A stretch of 64,000 nt of DNA, from contig CAYMGE010000013.1 of assembly GCA_964389925.1 (NCBI GenBank), forward strand, positions 1 through 64,000. The letters run 5' to 3'. The DNA is from CALECP01 sp964389925 (GTDB lineage Bacteria; Chloroflexota; Anaerolineae; Promineifilales; Promineifilaceae). Each line of letters starts with the position of its first letter. Within the stretch, counting starts at the first letter, position 1. Below are positions 36,146 to 46,400 of this stretch, piece after piece. Under the pieces are notes generated by a model. The model was not told the origin of the DNA. It did not search any database and saw nothing but the letters and a program-made list of their open reading frames with translations. A program made the translations under genes and the position numbers.

Positions 36146-39100
36146 TGACAGATATTGAATTTTTGAGCCAACTGAGGCGGTTGGGCGTGCGGCTTTCGGC
36201 CGAAAACAACCAACTGCGCGTCAAAGCGGCCAAAGGCAAGCTGACCGCCGACCTCAAACGAGAAATCGGCCGACGCAAACCCGCCCTGCTCACCCTGCTC
36301 ACACGACAAAACGGAACGGGCGCAATCCCAGCGGCCGACCGCGCACAGCGACTGCCGCTCTCCTTTGCCCAACAGCGACTGTGGCTGCTGCAACGCATCG
36401 AGCCGACCAACACCGCCTACAACGAAGTGACCGCCCACCACATTTGGGGCGCACTCGACGTGGCGGCGTTTGAGCGGGCAGTGCAGGCGTTGTGCGAACG
36501 GCATGAACTGCTCCGCACGGCGTACTGTCACGATGGCGATGGGGTCTATCAGATCATCGCGCCGTCGCTGACCGTGCCGCTGACCCACCACGCGATTGCG
36601 AATGAGCGCGAGGTTGAGGCGTTTGTGGCGGCCGAGTCGGCGCACCAATTTGACCTAGCGCAACCCCCGCTGTGGCGAATGCACCTGTTGCGTTTGACGG
36701 ACGCACATCACATTTTGGTCTTGAACATGCACCACATCGTCGGCGATGCGTGGGCGGGGTGGGTGCTACTGCGCGATCTGTTTGCACTGCAAGAACAGTT
36801 TGCGACGGGGCGTGCGTCATCGCTTGCGCCGCTCGAAATTCAGTATGCCGACTACGCCGTTTGGCAGAGACAGCAGTTGACGGATGAGCGATTGGAGCAA
36901 CTGCTTGGCTATTGGCAAGCGCAGTTGGCGGGTGCGCCGCCTCTGCTCGAACTGCCGACCGACCGACCGCGCCCGACGGTGCAAAGTCAGCGCGGGGCGC
37001 GGCACTATTTGCCGATCTCGGCCGAACTGACCACCAAACTACAAACCATCGCCTCCCAGCACGACGCAACCCTGTTCATGGTGCTGCAAGCGGCGTATGC
37101 GATTCTGCTCGGCCGCTATGCGCGGACGGAAGATGTCGTCATCGGCACACCGATTGCCAACCGTCGCCAGCGTGAAGTCGAGCCGCTGATCGGCTTTTTT
37201 GCCAACGTTCTCGTTCTACGCGCCGATTTATCGGGCAATCCACCCTTTAGCGACTTTTTACAGCGCGTCCGCACCACGTCGCTGGTCGCTTACAAACACC
37301 AAGATGCCCCGTTTGAACTACTGGTCGAGCGACTGCAACCAGAGCGCAACCTGAGCTACACGCCGATCTACCAAGCCGCTATCGGTCTGCAAAATCTGCA
37401 CAACGACCGCATCGAAAGTGACACCTTGCGCCACGCCTTTATCAATTTGCCGTCCCAAAATGCGAAATTTGACCTGACGCTCGACATCGTGTTGGAAAAT
37501 GGCGGGCTGGTGACGCGCTGGGAGTACAAGACCGATCTGTTTGACGCGCCGACGATTGAGCGCATGGCGGGACATTTTGAGAACGTTTTGCGTTCGCTGG
37601 CGGCCGATGTGACCACGCCGATTATGCAGTTGGGGATGTTGAGTTCGGCCGAAAAACACCAGCTTCTCCACACTTGGAACGACACCGCTGTACCGTATCC
37701 ACACGACGAGACGATCATTCAACTTTTTGAAGCACAGGTCGAGCGCACCCCCAGCGCAACCGCCATCGCGTTTGGCGATCAGCAGTTGACCTATCAACAG
37801 TTCAACCGCCAAGTTAACCAGCTTGCCCATCAACTGATGGCGCACGGGGTGACGGCCGATACGCCAGTCGTCATTTGCCTAGAGCGGTCTGTGGCGATGG
37901 TCGTCGCCATTTACGCCATCTTGAAGGCGGGTGGGGCGTATGTGCCGATTGAGCCGACTTTTCCCGTTGAGCGCATCGCCTACATGCTAGAGAACGCACA
38001 GCCGCGCCTTGTTTTGACTCGCACTGCGCTCAAATCGCTCTTTCCCGCCACCCAACAACTGCTCTGCGTTGACAGCTTGGCAGACCGCGCCGACGCTTCG
38101 ACAGACAATCCGCCAATACAGGCGCAACAACGCGACTTGGCGTATATCTTGTATACATCGGGTTCGACGGGGCGACCCAAAGGGGTGGCGATTCCCCATG
38201 CCGCACTCTACAACCAGATGCGCTGGATACAGTCTGTCTATCCATTCAATGAGAATGACAGGCTGTTGCAGCGAACGCCGTTCAGTTTTGATGCGTCCGT
38301 CTGGGAGTTTTTCGCGCCGCTGTTGGTCGGTGGGACGCTTGTGGTTGCACCCCCGTTCCATAACGTGAATGTCCATGCGCTTGCCGATGCGCTTCAAAAA
38401 AGCCGCATCACGGTGATGCAGATTGTGCCGTCGCTCTTACAGCTTTTGGTTGAGCATAACGGTTTGGCGGAGAGCAAATTACGTCGTCTGTTTGTGGGGG
38501 GTGAGGCACTTTCGGCCGAACTCGTCAAGCAAGTCCGCACCGTATACGCACACCCAATCGTCAATCTGTATGGGCCGACAGAGGTTTGCATCAACTCCGT
38601 TGTGTGCGAGGTGGGGGACGGGTGCGTGCATATCGGTCGGCCGATCCACAACATCCAAGCGTACATCCTCGATGAACAGATGCAACCTGTTCCCATTGGT
38701 GTCGTTGGCGAACTGTATTTGGCGGGGCGCGGCGTTGCACGCGGTTACTGGAATCGCCCCGAACTATCGGCCGAACGCTTTGTAAGCAAGGATGAATTAG
38801 GAAGGATGAAGGATGAAGAAAACAGGTCTTTCATCCTTCATCCTTCATCCTTCATCCTTTACAAAACGGGCGATCTGTGCCGCTATCTGCCCGACAGCAC
38901 GATTGACTACATCGGCCGCAACGATTTTCAAGTCAAGCTACGCGGTTTACGCATCGAATTGGGCGAGATCGAGCGCATCATCATTGAGCATCCGCGCATT
39001 CAAAATGGGGTTGTCGTTGTGCGGGAGATGCCCACAGGGAAACAACTCGTCGCTTACATCGTCACCGACGACAGCCAAGATGTGACCGCACCGTTGCACG

Positions 39101-39561
39101 ACTATCTCAGCGACCGTCTACCCGCCTACATGCTTCCGAGCTACATCGTGCGGCTCCAACAATTCCCGCTGACAACGAGCGGCAAAATCAACCGCCGTGC
39201 GTTGCCATTGCCCGCGCCGACGGTCAAGCCGACGCTTGCGCCCCCAGAAACGGCCGTCGAACAGACGCTTGCCGCGCTCTGGCAACAGGTGTTGCAACTC
39301 GATGCGGTTGGTATTGACGACAACTTTTTTGAGATCGGCGGACATTCATTGCTGGTGATTCAACTGCACACGCTGTTAGGTCAACAAGACGGCGCGTTCG
39401 ATGTGCCGATTACCGCGCTTTTCCAATATCCGACCATTCGCCTGTTGGCACAACATTTGACCCGTCAGCCATCACCGCCGCCGCGCCAGCCATCTACGCG
39501 CCAATCGCGCCGCGCCGATCTCGCCCAGCGGCGACAGCGGCGACAGCGTGCGCGACGGTAG
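36145..39561 (+). CDS. NRPS2: TubC-C-A-PCP
   Basis: A 1138-residue single-module synthetase. TubC-type docking domain (1-55), condensation domain with HHIVGDAW (H196 to D201), adenylation domain (TSGSTGRPKG near 671; A10 LTTSGKINRR), carrier S1068 in GGHS, then an Arg-rich C-terminal tail of about 35 residues. My reading of the substrate pocket is roughly DAWQLVLIN; it has some likeness to published glutamine codes but is not assigned. An in-frame palindromic repeat interrupts A6-A7 (residues 882-905). It overlaps the second P450 by 1 base. The N-terminal docking domain should receive the chain from a partner with a matching C-terminus. Confidence 0.92.
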   Translation: MTDIEFLSQLRRLGVRLSAENNQLRVKAAKGKLTADLKREIGRRKPALLTLLTRQNGTGAIPAADRAQRLPLSFAQQRLWLLQRIEPTNTAYNEVTAHHIWGALDVAAFERAVQALCERHELLRTAYCHDGDGVYQIIAPSLTVPLTHHAIANEREVEAFVAAESAHQFDLAQPPLWRMHLLRLTDAHHILVLNMHHIVGDAWAGWVLLRDLFALQEQFATGRASSLAPLEIQYADYAVWQRQQLTDERLEQLLGYWQAQLAGAPPLLELPTDRPRPTVQSQRGARHYLPISAELTTKLQTIASQHDATLFMVLQAAYAILLGRYARTEDVVIGTPIANRRQREVEPLIGFFANVLVLRADLSGNPPFSDFLQRVRTTSLVAYKHQDAPFELLVERLQPERNLSYTPIYQAAIGLQNLHNDRIESDTLRHAFINLPSQNAKFDLTLDIVLENGGLVTRWEYKTDLFDAPTIERMAGHFENVLRSLAADVTTPIMQLGMLSSAEKHQLLHTWNDTAVPYPHDETIIQLFEAQVERTPSATAIAFGDQQLTYQQFNRQVNQLAHQLMAHGVTADTPVVICLERSVAMVVAIYAILKAGGAYVPIEPTFPVERIAYMLENAQPRLVLTRTALKSLFPATQQLLCVDSLADRADASTDNPPIQAQQRDLAYILYTSGSTGRPKGVAIPHAALYNQMRWIQSVYPFNENDRLLQRTPFSFDASVWEFFAPLLVGGTLVVAPPFHNVNVHALADALQKSRITVMQIVPSLLQLLVEHNGLAESKLRRLFVGGEALSAELVKQVRTVYAHPIVNLYGPTEVCINSVVCEVGDGCVHIGRPIHNIQAYILDEQMQPVPIGVVGELYLAGRGVARGYWNRPELSAERFVSKDELGRMKDEENRSFILHPSSFILYKTGDLCRYLPDSTIDYIGRNDFQVKLRGLRIELGEIERIIIEHPRIQNGVVVVREMPTGKQLVAYIVTDDSQDVTAPLHDYLSDRLPAYMLPSYIVRLQQFPLTTSGKINRRALPLPAPTVKPTLAPPETAVEQTLAALWQQVLQLDAVGIDDNFFEIGGHSLLVIQLHTLLGQQDGAFDVPITALFQYPTIRLLAQHLTRQPSPPPRQPSTRQSRRADLAQRRQRRQRARR
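38788..38859. repeat. In-frame palindromic repeat in NRPS2 A domain
   Basis: Second copy of the AAGGATGA/TCATCCTT palindrome, at the same A6-A7 position as in NRPS1. It differs from the 46068 copy at one base in the spacer (AAACAGG for GACAGG), and neighbouring A-domain sequence is more different here, so only the insertion and its nearest flank are shared. Confidence 0.9.
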
Positions 39562-39570
39562 CGTTAACTG

Positions 39571-39642
39571 TGAGGGTAGGTGTGGCAGGGTATTCGGTGA
39601 GTCGGTATTCGGTATTCAGTGACCGACCACCGAATACCAATG
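39571..39642. repeat. Small intergenic repeat with GGTATTCGGT/ACCGAATACC arms
   Basis: Between NRPS2 and the metallo-hydrolase gene, tandem TCGGTATTC units face ACCGAATACC, with GTGACCGACCACC between. It looks like another dispersed hairpin repeat; no gene is seen in it. Confidence 0.55.
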
Positions 39643-39670
39643 CACGACGGTTAAGGCTAATTGGATTTAG

Positions 39671-40507
39671 ATGATGAGAGAGGAACAGATTCGTCAATTT
39701 CAAATCGGTTCGGCCGAAATCAGCATCATCACAACGGGCGCAGTACAGGTCAACTTCGCGCAGGGGATGAACATCCCGCCCGACGTGATCGCGGCGCGAC
39801 CTGAGCTACAGGGGATGGTTCCCCTGCCCGTGCAGTCGCTGTGTGTGCGGCTGCCAGAGACGACGCTGCTCGTCGATCCCGGTGTGTATGACCCCGACTC
39901 AAAATGGTCAATTCCCGACTATCAGCCGCCACCCCCGTTGCTGGCGCAATTGGCACAGATCGGCGTTGCTGTGGCTGAGATCGAGCATGTCGTCATCACC
40001 CACGCCCACTTTGACCACTACAACGGCACGACAATCGCCCGCGATGGCAACGATGTGCCGACCTTTCCCAATGCCCGCTATTACTTGGGGCGCAAAGATT
40101 GGCAACAACCCCACCTGCAAGCCGCACGCCACAAACCCGACACGCTCGAACGGCGGACACTTGGCGTACTGTACGCGGCTGGCGTTTTAGAACTGGTGGA
40201 CGGACAGCGCGATCTCGGTCATGGCATCCACCTGTTGCCAGCGGCGGGGGAGTCGCCGGGTCATCAAATTGTGCGGATTCAGTCAGACGGCGAAACGCTC
40301 TACTATTTGGGCGACCTCTACCATCACGCCGTTGAATTTGAGCAGCCGACGTGGATGGTCAACTGGGCGGATGCAGCGCGTTGTGTGCGGAGTCGCAAGG
40401 CGTTGGTGAAGGGTGCGCTGGCAAAAAATGCCTATTTGGTTGCCACGCATATTGTGGGAATCGGCCGATTAGACTCGACAGGAACAATTTGGAACAAGAT
40501 CACATGA
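39671..40507 (+). CDS. Metallo-beta-lactamase-fold hydrolase (lactonase-like)
   Basis: A 278-residue hydrolase with the zinc motif HAHFDH (H111, H113, D115, H116), a later metal His in GESPGHQIV and the DLYHH region. The layout is like N-acyl-homoserine lactonases and related small-molecule hydrolases. In this context it may cut a thioester, lactone or ester of the product or act in self-protection; no specific substrate can be assigned. Its stop overlaps the PKS1 ATG (ATGA), so it is part of the assembly-line operon. ATG at 39671 is one codon before a second in-frame ATG. Confidence 0.82.
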   Translation: MMREEQIRQFQIGSAEISIITTGAVQVNFAQGMNIPPDVIAARPELQGMVPLPVQSLCVRLPETTLLVDPGVYDPDSKWSIPDYQPPPPLLAQLAQIGVAVAEIEHVVITHAHFDHYNGTTIARDGNDVPTFPNARYYLGRKDWQQPHLQAARHKPDTLERRTLGVLYAAGVLELVDGQRDLGHGIHLLPAAGESPGHQIVRIQSDGETLYYLGDLYHHAVEFEQPTWMVNWADAARCVRSRKALVKGALAKNAYLVATHIVGIGRLDSTGTIWNKIT

Positions 40508-43470
40508 GAGATACAGACATTGCAATCATCGGGTTAGCCTGTCGTTTTCCGAAGGCGGAATCGGCCGAAAAGTTCTGGCAAAATCTGCGCGACGGCGTTG
40601 AGGGCATTCACCACTTTAGCGACGACGAACTGCTGGCGATGGGTGTTGACCCAGCTCTGCTCGAACAGCCCAACTACGTCAAAGCCAACGGCGTACTCGA
40701 CAACGCCGATCTGTTTGACGCGCAATTTTTCGGCTACACGCCCCGCGAAGCCGAAATCATCGACCCGCAACAGCGCATCTTTCTCGAATGCGCCCAACAC
40801 GCGCTCGACGATGCCGCTATCGACCCCCAGCGTTACACAGGCCTGATCGGTGTCTACGGCGGCGCAAGCCTCAACAGCTATCTGCTCAACAATTTGGCAA
40901 GCAACCCCGCACGACTCGCTCTGCTCACCCCATTTGAGATTGTAATGAGCAGCGACAAAGATTTTTTGACAACGCGGGCATCGTACAAGCTCAACTTAAC
41001 AGGGCCGAGCTTCACGGTGCAAACGGCGTGCTCAACTTCACTGGTGGCGACCCATCTGGCGATGCAGGCGTTGTTGAACGGGGAGTGTGATGTTGCGCTG
41101 GCGGGTGGGGTGTCGGTCAGCGTGCCGCAGAATGGCGGCTATCTGCATCAGGCGGGGATGATCTTTTCGGCCGATGGTCACTGCCGCGCATTTGACGCAG
41201 ACGCAACAGGCACGGTCAACGGCAACGGGGTCGGCATTGTCGTCTTGAAGCGGCTTGAAGAGGCGTGGGCAGACGGTGACCACATCTACGCCGTCATCAA
41301 GGGATCGGCCATCAACAACGACGGCGCAACCAAAGTTGGCTACACCGCGCCCAGCATCGAGGGGCAAACGGCCGTCATTCAGGAAGCCCAAGCGATTGCC
41401 GACGTGGAGCCAGAGACGATCAGCTACATCGAAACGCACGGCACGGGAACCGCGCTCGGCGATCCGATTGAAATTGCCGCCTTGACGCAGGCGTTTGGCA
41501 CGAACGGACGGGCGTGGTGCGCGTTGGGAGCGGTCAAGTCGAATATCGGTCACACCGACGCGGCGGCGGGAGTGGCGGGGGTCATCAAAACGGCACTCGC
41601 ACTCAGGCACGGCCTTATTCCGCCGAGTCTGCACTTTGCAACACCCAACCCCAATCTCAACTTGGAAAACAGCCCCTTCTTTGTCAACGACCGATTGCGC
41701 GATTGGCAACGCAACGGCACACCGCGCCGTGCGGGGGTTAGCTCGTTTGGAATCGGCGGCACAAACGCACACCTTATAATGGAAGAAGCCCCGCAGCGTC
41801 CCGCAATGAATGTGGACAAACGGGCGTATTTGTTGCCACTTTCAGCAAAGAATGCGGCGGCGTTGGATGCGGTTTCGGCCGATCTCGCCACCCATCTCCA
41901 ACAGCACCCCGACCAACCCTTGTGCGACATCGCCTACACATTGACCGTCGGCCGAACCACCCATCCTCAGCGACGCATCGCCGTCGTCCAAGATGGGGCA
42001 GACGCGATTGCGAAGCTGACCGCCCCGCAACAACTGCCGAGCGGCGAGGCGGCCGAGCGTGCGCCTGCCGTCGTCTTCATGTTTGGCGGCAACGGCACAC
42101 AGCATCGCGGCATGGGGTGCGGTCTCTATGCCAGTGAGCCGACCTTCCGCGCCGCCGTCGATCAGTGCGCGGTATGGTTGCAGCCACGCCTCAACGCTGA
42201 TATTCGCAACCTGATGTGGGAAGGAGACAGCGACTTAGGCAACCCGTTGTTGTCAATGACCGCCGTTTTTACGATTCAATACGCGCTGGCACAGCTTTGG
42301 ATGTCGTGGGGGATCGAGCCACAGGCGGTTATCGGTCACAGCTTTGGCGAGTATGCGGCGGCGTGTGTGGCGGGTGTCTTTTCATTGGAAGATGCGCTGA
42401 CGCTGACGGTTGAGCGTGGGCGACTGTGCGAGGCATTGCCAGCGGGACGCATGTTGAGCGTGTTGGCGGCTGAGGAGACGATTCGGCCGATTCTGCCCCC
42501 CACACTCGCCATCGCCGCCGTCAATACGCCCGATAGCTGCGTCGTCTCTGGTTGCGTGGTAGATGTTGAACCGTTTGGTGAGCGACTATCGGCCGATAGC
42601 ATCGACTTTCGCCCGCTTGCCGTTACTGTCCCGTTCCATTCCGTTTGCGTCGATCCCCTGCTCGAACCATTTGCACACATTGTCAAAACGATCCGCTTGA
42701 ACACGCCACAATTGCCGCTGATCTCCAGCATGAGCGGCGAATGGGTCACGGCGACGGAGATCACCGATCCGTCCTATTGGGTGCGCCACTTGCGCGACCC
42801 TGTGCGCTTTGCCGATGGGCTGACAACGCTGTTTGCCGACCCCAATTTGCTGCTGCTTGAGGCGGGGCCGGGACGCACGTTGAGCAGTCTCGCCAAACGC
42901 CATCCCGCTTGCGGCGACACAACGGTGGTGCGCTCGATGCGCCATCCGCAGGAGATGCAGTCTGATGAGGCGGTTGTGCAAGAGGCAATCGGCCGATTGT
43001 GGATGGCGGGTGTCGAGGTTGATTGGGAAGCGGTCTATGCAGATGCCCCGCGTCGTCGCGTTTCCCTGCCCGGCTACCCCTTCCAGCGACAACGCTACTG
43101 GGTGGATGGTCAGGGCAATCGCGCTCAATCGGCCGAACCGTCGGCCGCCCCGACAGCCTACGAACGCCCACAACTCGACACGACATTTGCCGCCGCGATT
43201 AGTCCAACAGAACGCGCCGTCGCCGAAATGTGGCAACAGGTTTTAGGGATCGAGCAGGTCGGCATTCACGACGACTTTTTTGAGTTGGGCGGACATTCGT
43301 TGATGGGAACGCAAATCATCAATCGGATTCGGGCGCAGTTGGGGGTGGCGTTGCCGCTCAACATGCTGTTCAACGAGCCAACGATTGCGCGGCTGGCAGT
43401 CCAAATCGACGCATTCGATGACGCTTTTGCCATCGAAGAAGATGACGACTTTGAAGAAGGAGTTCTATAG
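40504..43470 (+). CDS. PKS1: KS-AT-ACP
   Basis: A 988-residue type I module without reductive domains. Ketosynthase (1-425) has the nucleophile C176 in TACSTS and histidines in THGTGT and NIGHTDAA. Acyltransferase (about 535-830) has S613 in GHSFGEY; the VPFHS stretch corresponds to the HAFH motif, so malonyl is the likely unit. The carrier serine is S932 in GGHSLMG, an NRPS-like motif. It ends in an acidic tail. The module would add a keto-extended C2 unit and leave the beta-keto group. The ATG at 40504 overlaps the hydrolase stop; the longer frame is a read-through of that gene. The stop overlaps the NRPS3 GTG start. Confidence 0.93.
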   Translation: MRDTDIAIIGLACRFPKAESAEKFWQNLRDGVEGIHHFSDDELLAMGVDPALLEQPNYVKANGVLDNADLFDAQFFGYTPREAEIIDPQQRIFLECAQHALDDAAIDPQRYTGLIGVYGGASLNSYLLNNLASNPARLALLTPFEIVMSSDKDFLTTRASYKLNLTGPSFTVQTACSTSLVATHLAMQALLNGECDVALAGGVSVSVPQNGGYLHQAGMIFSADGHCRAFDADATGTVNGNGVGIVVLKRLEEAWADGDHIYAVIKGSAINNDGATKVGYTAPSIEGQTAVIQEAQAIADVEPETISYIETHGTGTALGDPIEIAALTQAFGTNGRAWCALGAVKSNIGHTDAAAGVAGVIKTALALRHGLIPPSLHFATPNPNLNLENSPFFVNDRLRDWQRNGTPRRAGVSSFGIGGTNAHLIMEEAPQRPAMNVDKRAYLLPLSAKNAAALDAVSADLATHLQQHPDQPLCDIAYTLTVGRTTHPQRRIAVVQDGADAIAKLTAPQQLPSGEAAERAPAVVFMFGGNGTQHRGMGCGLYASEPTFRAAVDQCAVWLQPRLNADIRNLMWEGDSDLGNPLLSMTAVFTIQYALAQLWMSWGIEPQAVIGHSFGEYAAACVAGVFSLEDALTLTVERGRLCEALPAGRMLSVLAAEETIRPILPPTLAIAAVNTPDSCVVSGCVVDVEPFGERLSADSIDFRPLAVTVPFHSVCVDPLLEPFAHIVKTIRLNTPQLPLISSMSGEWVTATEITDPSYWVRHLRDPVRFADGLTTLFADPNLLLLEAGPGRTLSSLAKRHPACGDTTVVRSMRHPQEMQSDEAVVQEAIGRLWMAGVEVDWEAVYADAPRRRVSLPGYPFQRQRYWVDGQGNRAQSAEPSAAPTAYERPQLDTTFAAAISPTERAVAEMWQQVLGIEQVGIHDDFFELGGHSLMGTQIINRIRAQLGVALPLNMLFNEPTIARLAVQIDAFDDAFAIEEDDDFEEGVL

Positions 43471-46400
43471 TGAGCGTAGCAGAATTTATTGGCGACCTAA
43501 CGCGGTCGGGCATTCACCTACGGCTTGAAAACGGGCAGTTGCGTTTCAAGGCACGCAAAGGGGCGATGACCCCCGCCATCAAGACGCAAATTATCGGCCG
43601 AAAACCGGAACTACTCACCTTTTTAGAGCGGCGTGAGCAGATCAACGGACATATTCCCGCCGCGCCAAAAGATCGGCCGATTCCCCTCTCGCTCAGTCAG
43701 CAGTGGATTTGGCTGTTCGAGCAGATCAACGGCATGAGCAGTGCGTACAACATGCCCTACGCAACCGAAATTCGCGGTCAGTTCGATGTCGCCGCCCTGC
43801 AAGTTGCCCTCAACAAAATCAACGCACGCCACGCCATTTTGCGGACGACGTTTGCCATGCAGGGCGGCGTGGCGACGCAGATTGTGCATCCGCCCAAACC
43901 GATTCCCATTCTGCAACGCGATTTGCGCGGATCGGCCGATTCATGGCAGGATGCAGTCATCGAGGAGTCGCTCGTCCCGTTTGACATCGAGCGCGATACG
44001 CTCTGGCGCGTCTGCTTGTTCACGCTGGCTGAAGAACATTACGTTTTGACGCTGACGATGCACCACATTTTGGGCGATGGGTGGTCGAGTGCGCTGTTTG
44101 TACGCGAGTTGGTGACGCTCTATCTCGACCCAGCGGCCGAACTGCCCCCACAACCGATCAGCTATGGCGACTATGCCGTTTGGCAACGCAACTTTCTGTC
44201 GGGCAAGACGCTGGACGATTTGCTCGCCTATTGGACGACGCAACTGGCCGACGTGCCGCCCCTGCTGACGCTGCCAACCGACAAGCCGCGCCCCAACAAG
44301 CAATCCCATCGGGGGGACGAGGTGTTCTTTACGCTTTCGGCCGAACTGACCACCCAACTCAACCAGCTTTGCCAGCGAAATGGCGCGACGCTGTTTATGG
44401 TGCTGGAAGCTGCGCTGGCGGTGTTGCTGTCGCGTTATGCGGGGCAGGAAGATGTGATTATCGCCACGCCGATTGCCAATCGGCCGAAGCCCGAACTCGA
44501 AAATATGCTCGGCTGTTTTGTCAACATTTTGGCGATCCGCAACGATTTGTCGGGTGAACCAACCTTTGCCGACCTGCTCCAGCGCGTCCGCCAGACAACG
44601 CTCGATGCGTATGCACATCAGGCATTGCCGTTTGAGATGCTGGTCGAAAAGCTCCAGCCAGAGCGCACGTTGAGCTACAACCCGCTCTTTCAGGCAATGC
44701 TGACGATGATGAACACGCCCGATGCGGTGGTTGATTTGCCGGGCTTGACGATGACCCGTTCCGATATGTCGTTCCCCATCTCCAAGATCGACGTGACTGC
44801 CAAGCTGTATGAGCGCGATGGCAAAATCGCGGGGTGGTGGGAGTACAACACCGACATCTTTGAGCGCGAAACGGCCGAACGGATGGTGCAACATTTTGAG
44901 CAATTGCTGTGGAGTATTGTCGCCAATCCCGACGCGCCAATCGATCAGCTGTCGCTGTTGACATCGGCCGAAAAACACCAGCTTCTCGTCACATGGAACG
45001 ACACCGCCGTTGACTATCCGCTCGACAAGCCGTTTGTCCAGCTATTTGCCGCACAAGCCGCCCACACGCCACACGCCCCCGCCGCCCGCTTTGAGCGCGA
45101 TTGCCTGACCTACGACCAACTCAACCGACGTGCCAACCAACTGGCGCACTACCTGATCGAACAGGGGGTGCAAAAAGGTTGCTGGGTCGGCATTCAAGTG
45201 GAGCGGTCGCTCAATATGCTGGTGGCGATGTTGGGAATCGGCAAGTCGGGCGGGTCGTATGTGCCGCTCGACCCGACCTATCCACCAGAGCGTTTGGCAT
45301 ACATGCGTGAAGATGCCCAGATGGTGCTGATTCTAAACGACGAGACGTGGCCTGAGCTTGCCAACTACCCCGACGACGCGCCGCCTGTGACGATTCACCC
45401 CGACGATTTGGCCTACATGATCTACACGTCGGGATCGACGGGTCGGCCGAAAGGGGTGCAGATCAAGCAGCGCGGCTTGACCAACCTGCTCCACACGATG
45501 CGCGACAAACTGCGGGTGACGGCCGCCGACACCGTGTTGGCAATCACGACCATCTCATTCGATATGTCCGTGCCAGAGCCGTACTTGCCACTGCTGGCGG
45601 GTGGCACAGCCCTGATTGTCGATAAGGAAACGGCGCGCGACGGTCATCGCTTTGCGCGACTGCTCGAAGCGGGCAACATCGACGTGATGCAGGCGACCCC
45701 AGCCACCTATCGCATGTTGTTGACGGCTGGCTGGCAGGGTAGCCCGAAGCTACGCGCTGTCTGCGGGGGTGAGGCGATGCCCAGCGATTTGGCAGAGGCG
45801 TTGTTGGCAAAGTGTGGCGAATTGTGGAACTTTTATGGGCCGACGGAAACGACCGTCTGGTCAACCGCTGTGCGCGTCACGCCAGAGCTTGCCAAACGGC
45901 AAATTGTCACCATCGGCCGACCCCTCGCCAACACCGAACTCTACATTTTGGACAAGCACAAACAGCCCGCCCCCGTCGGCGTGTTGGGCGAACTGTATAT
46001 CGGCGGCACAGGAGTCGCACGCGGCTATCTCAATCGCCCTGAACTAACCGCCGAACGCTTTGTAAGCAAGGATGAATTAGGAAGGATGAAGGATGAAGAA
46101 GACAGGTCTTTCATCCTTCATCCTTCATCCTTCATCCTTTACAAAACTGGCGACCTCTGCCGCTATCTCCCCGATGGCAACATCGAATTTTTCGGCCGCG
46201 CCGACCATCAAATCAAGCTGCGCGGCTTTCGCATTGAGTTGGGCGAAATTGAGGCGGCACTAGAGGATTATCCTGCGGTACGCCAAACGGCGGTCATCCT
46301 ACGCGACGAACGCCTAGTCGCCTACTATGTCACCGACGACCCTTCATCCTTCCCGCAACAAAAGGTTGCCCTTCACAATTCATCCTTACAAACCCATCTC

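Noticed and set aside
40351..40503. Longer N-terminus for PKS1
   Set aside because: It is a read-through of another frame of the metallo-hydrolase gene; the KS family begins at the ATG at 40504.
43941..44978. 345-codon open frame on the minus strand
   Set aside because: Antisense to the NRPS3 condensation domain, with no domain or start signal.
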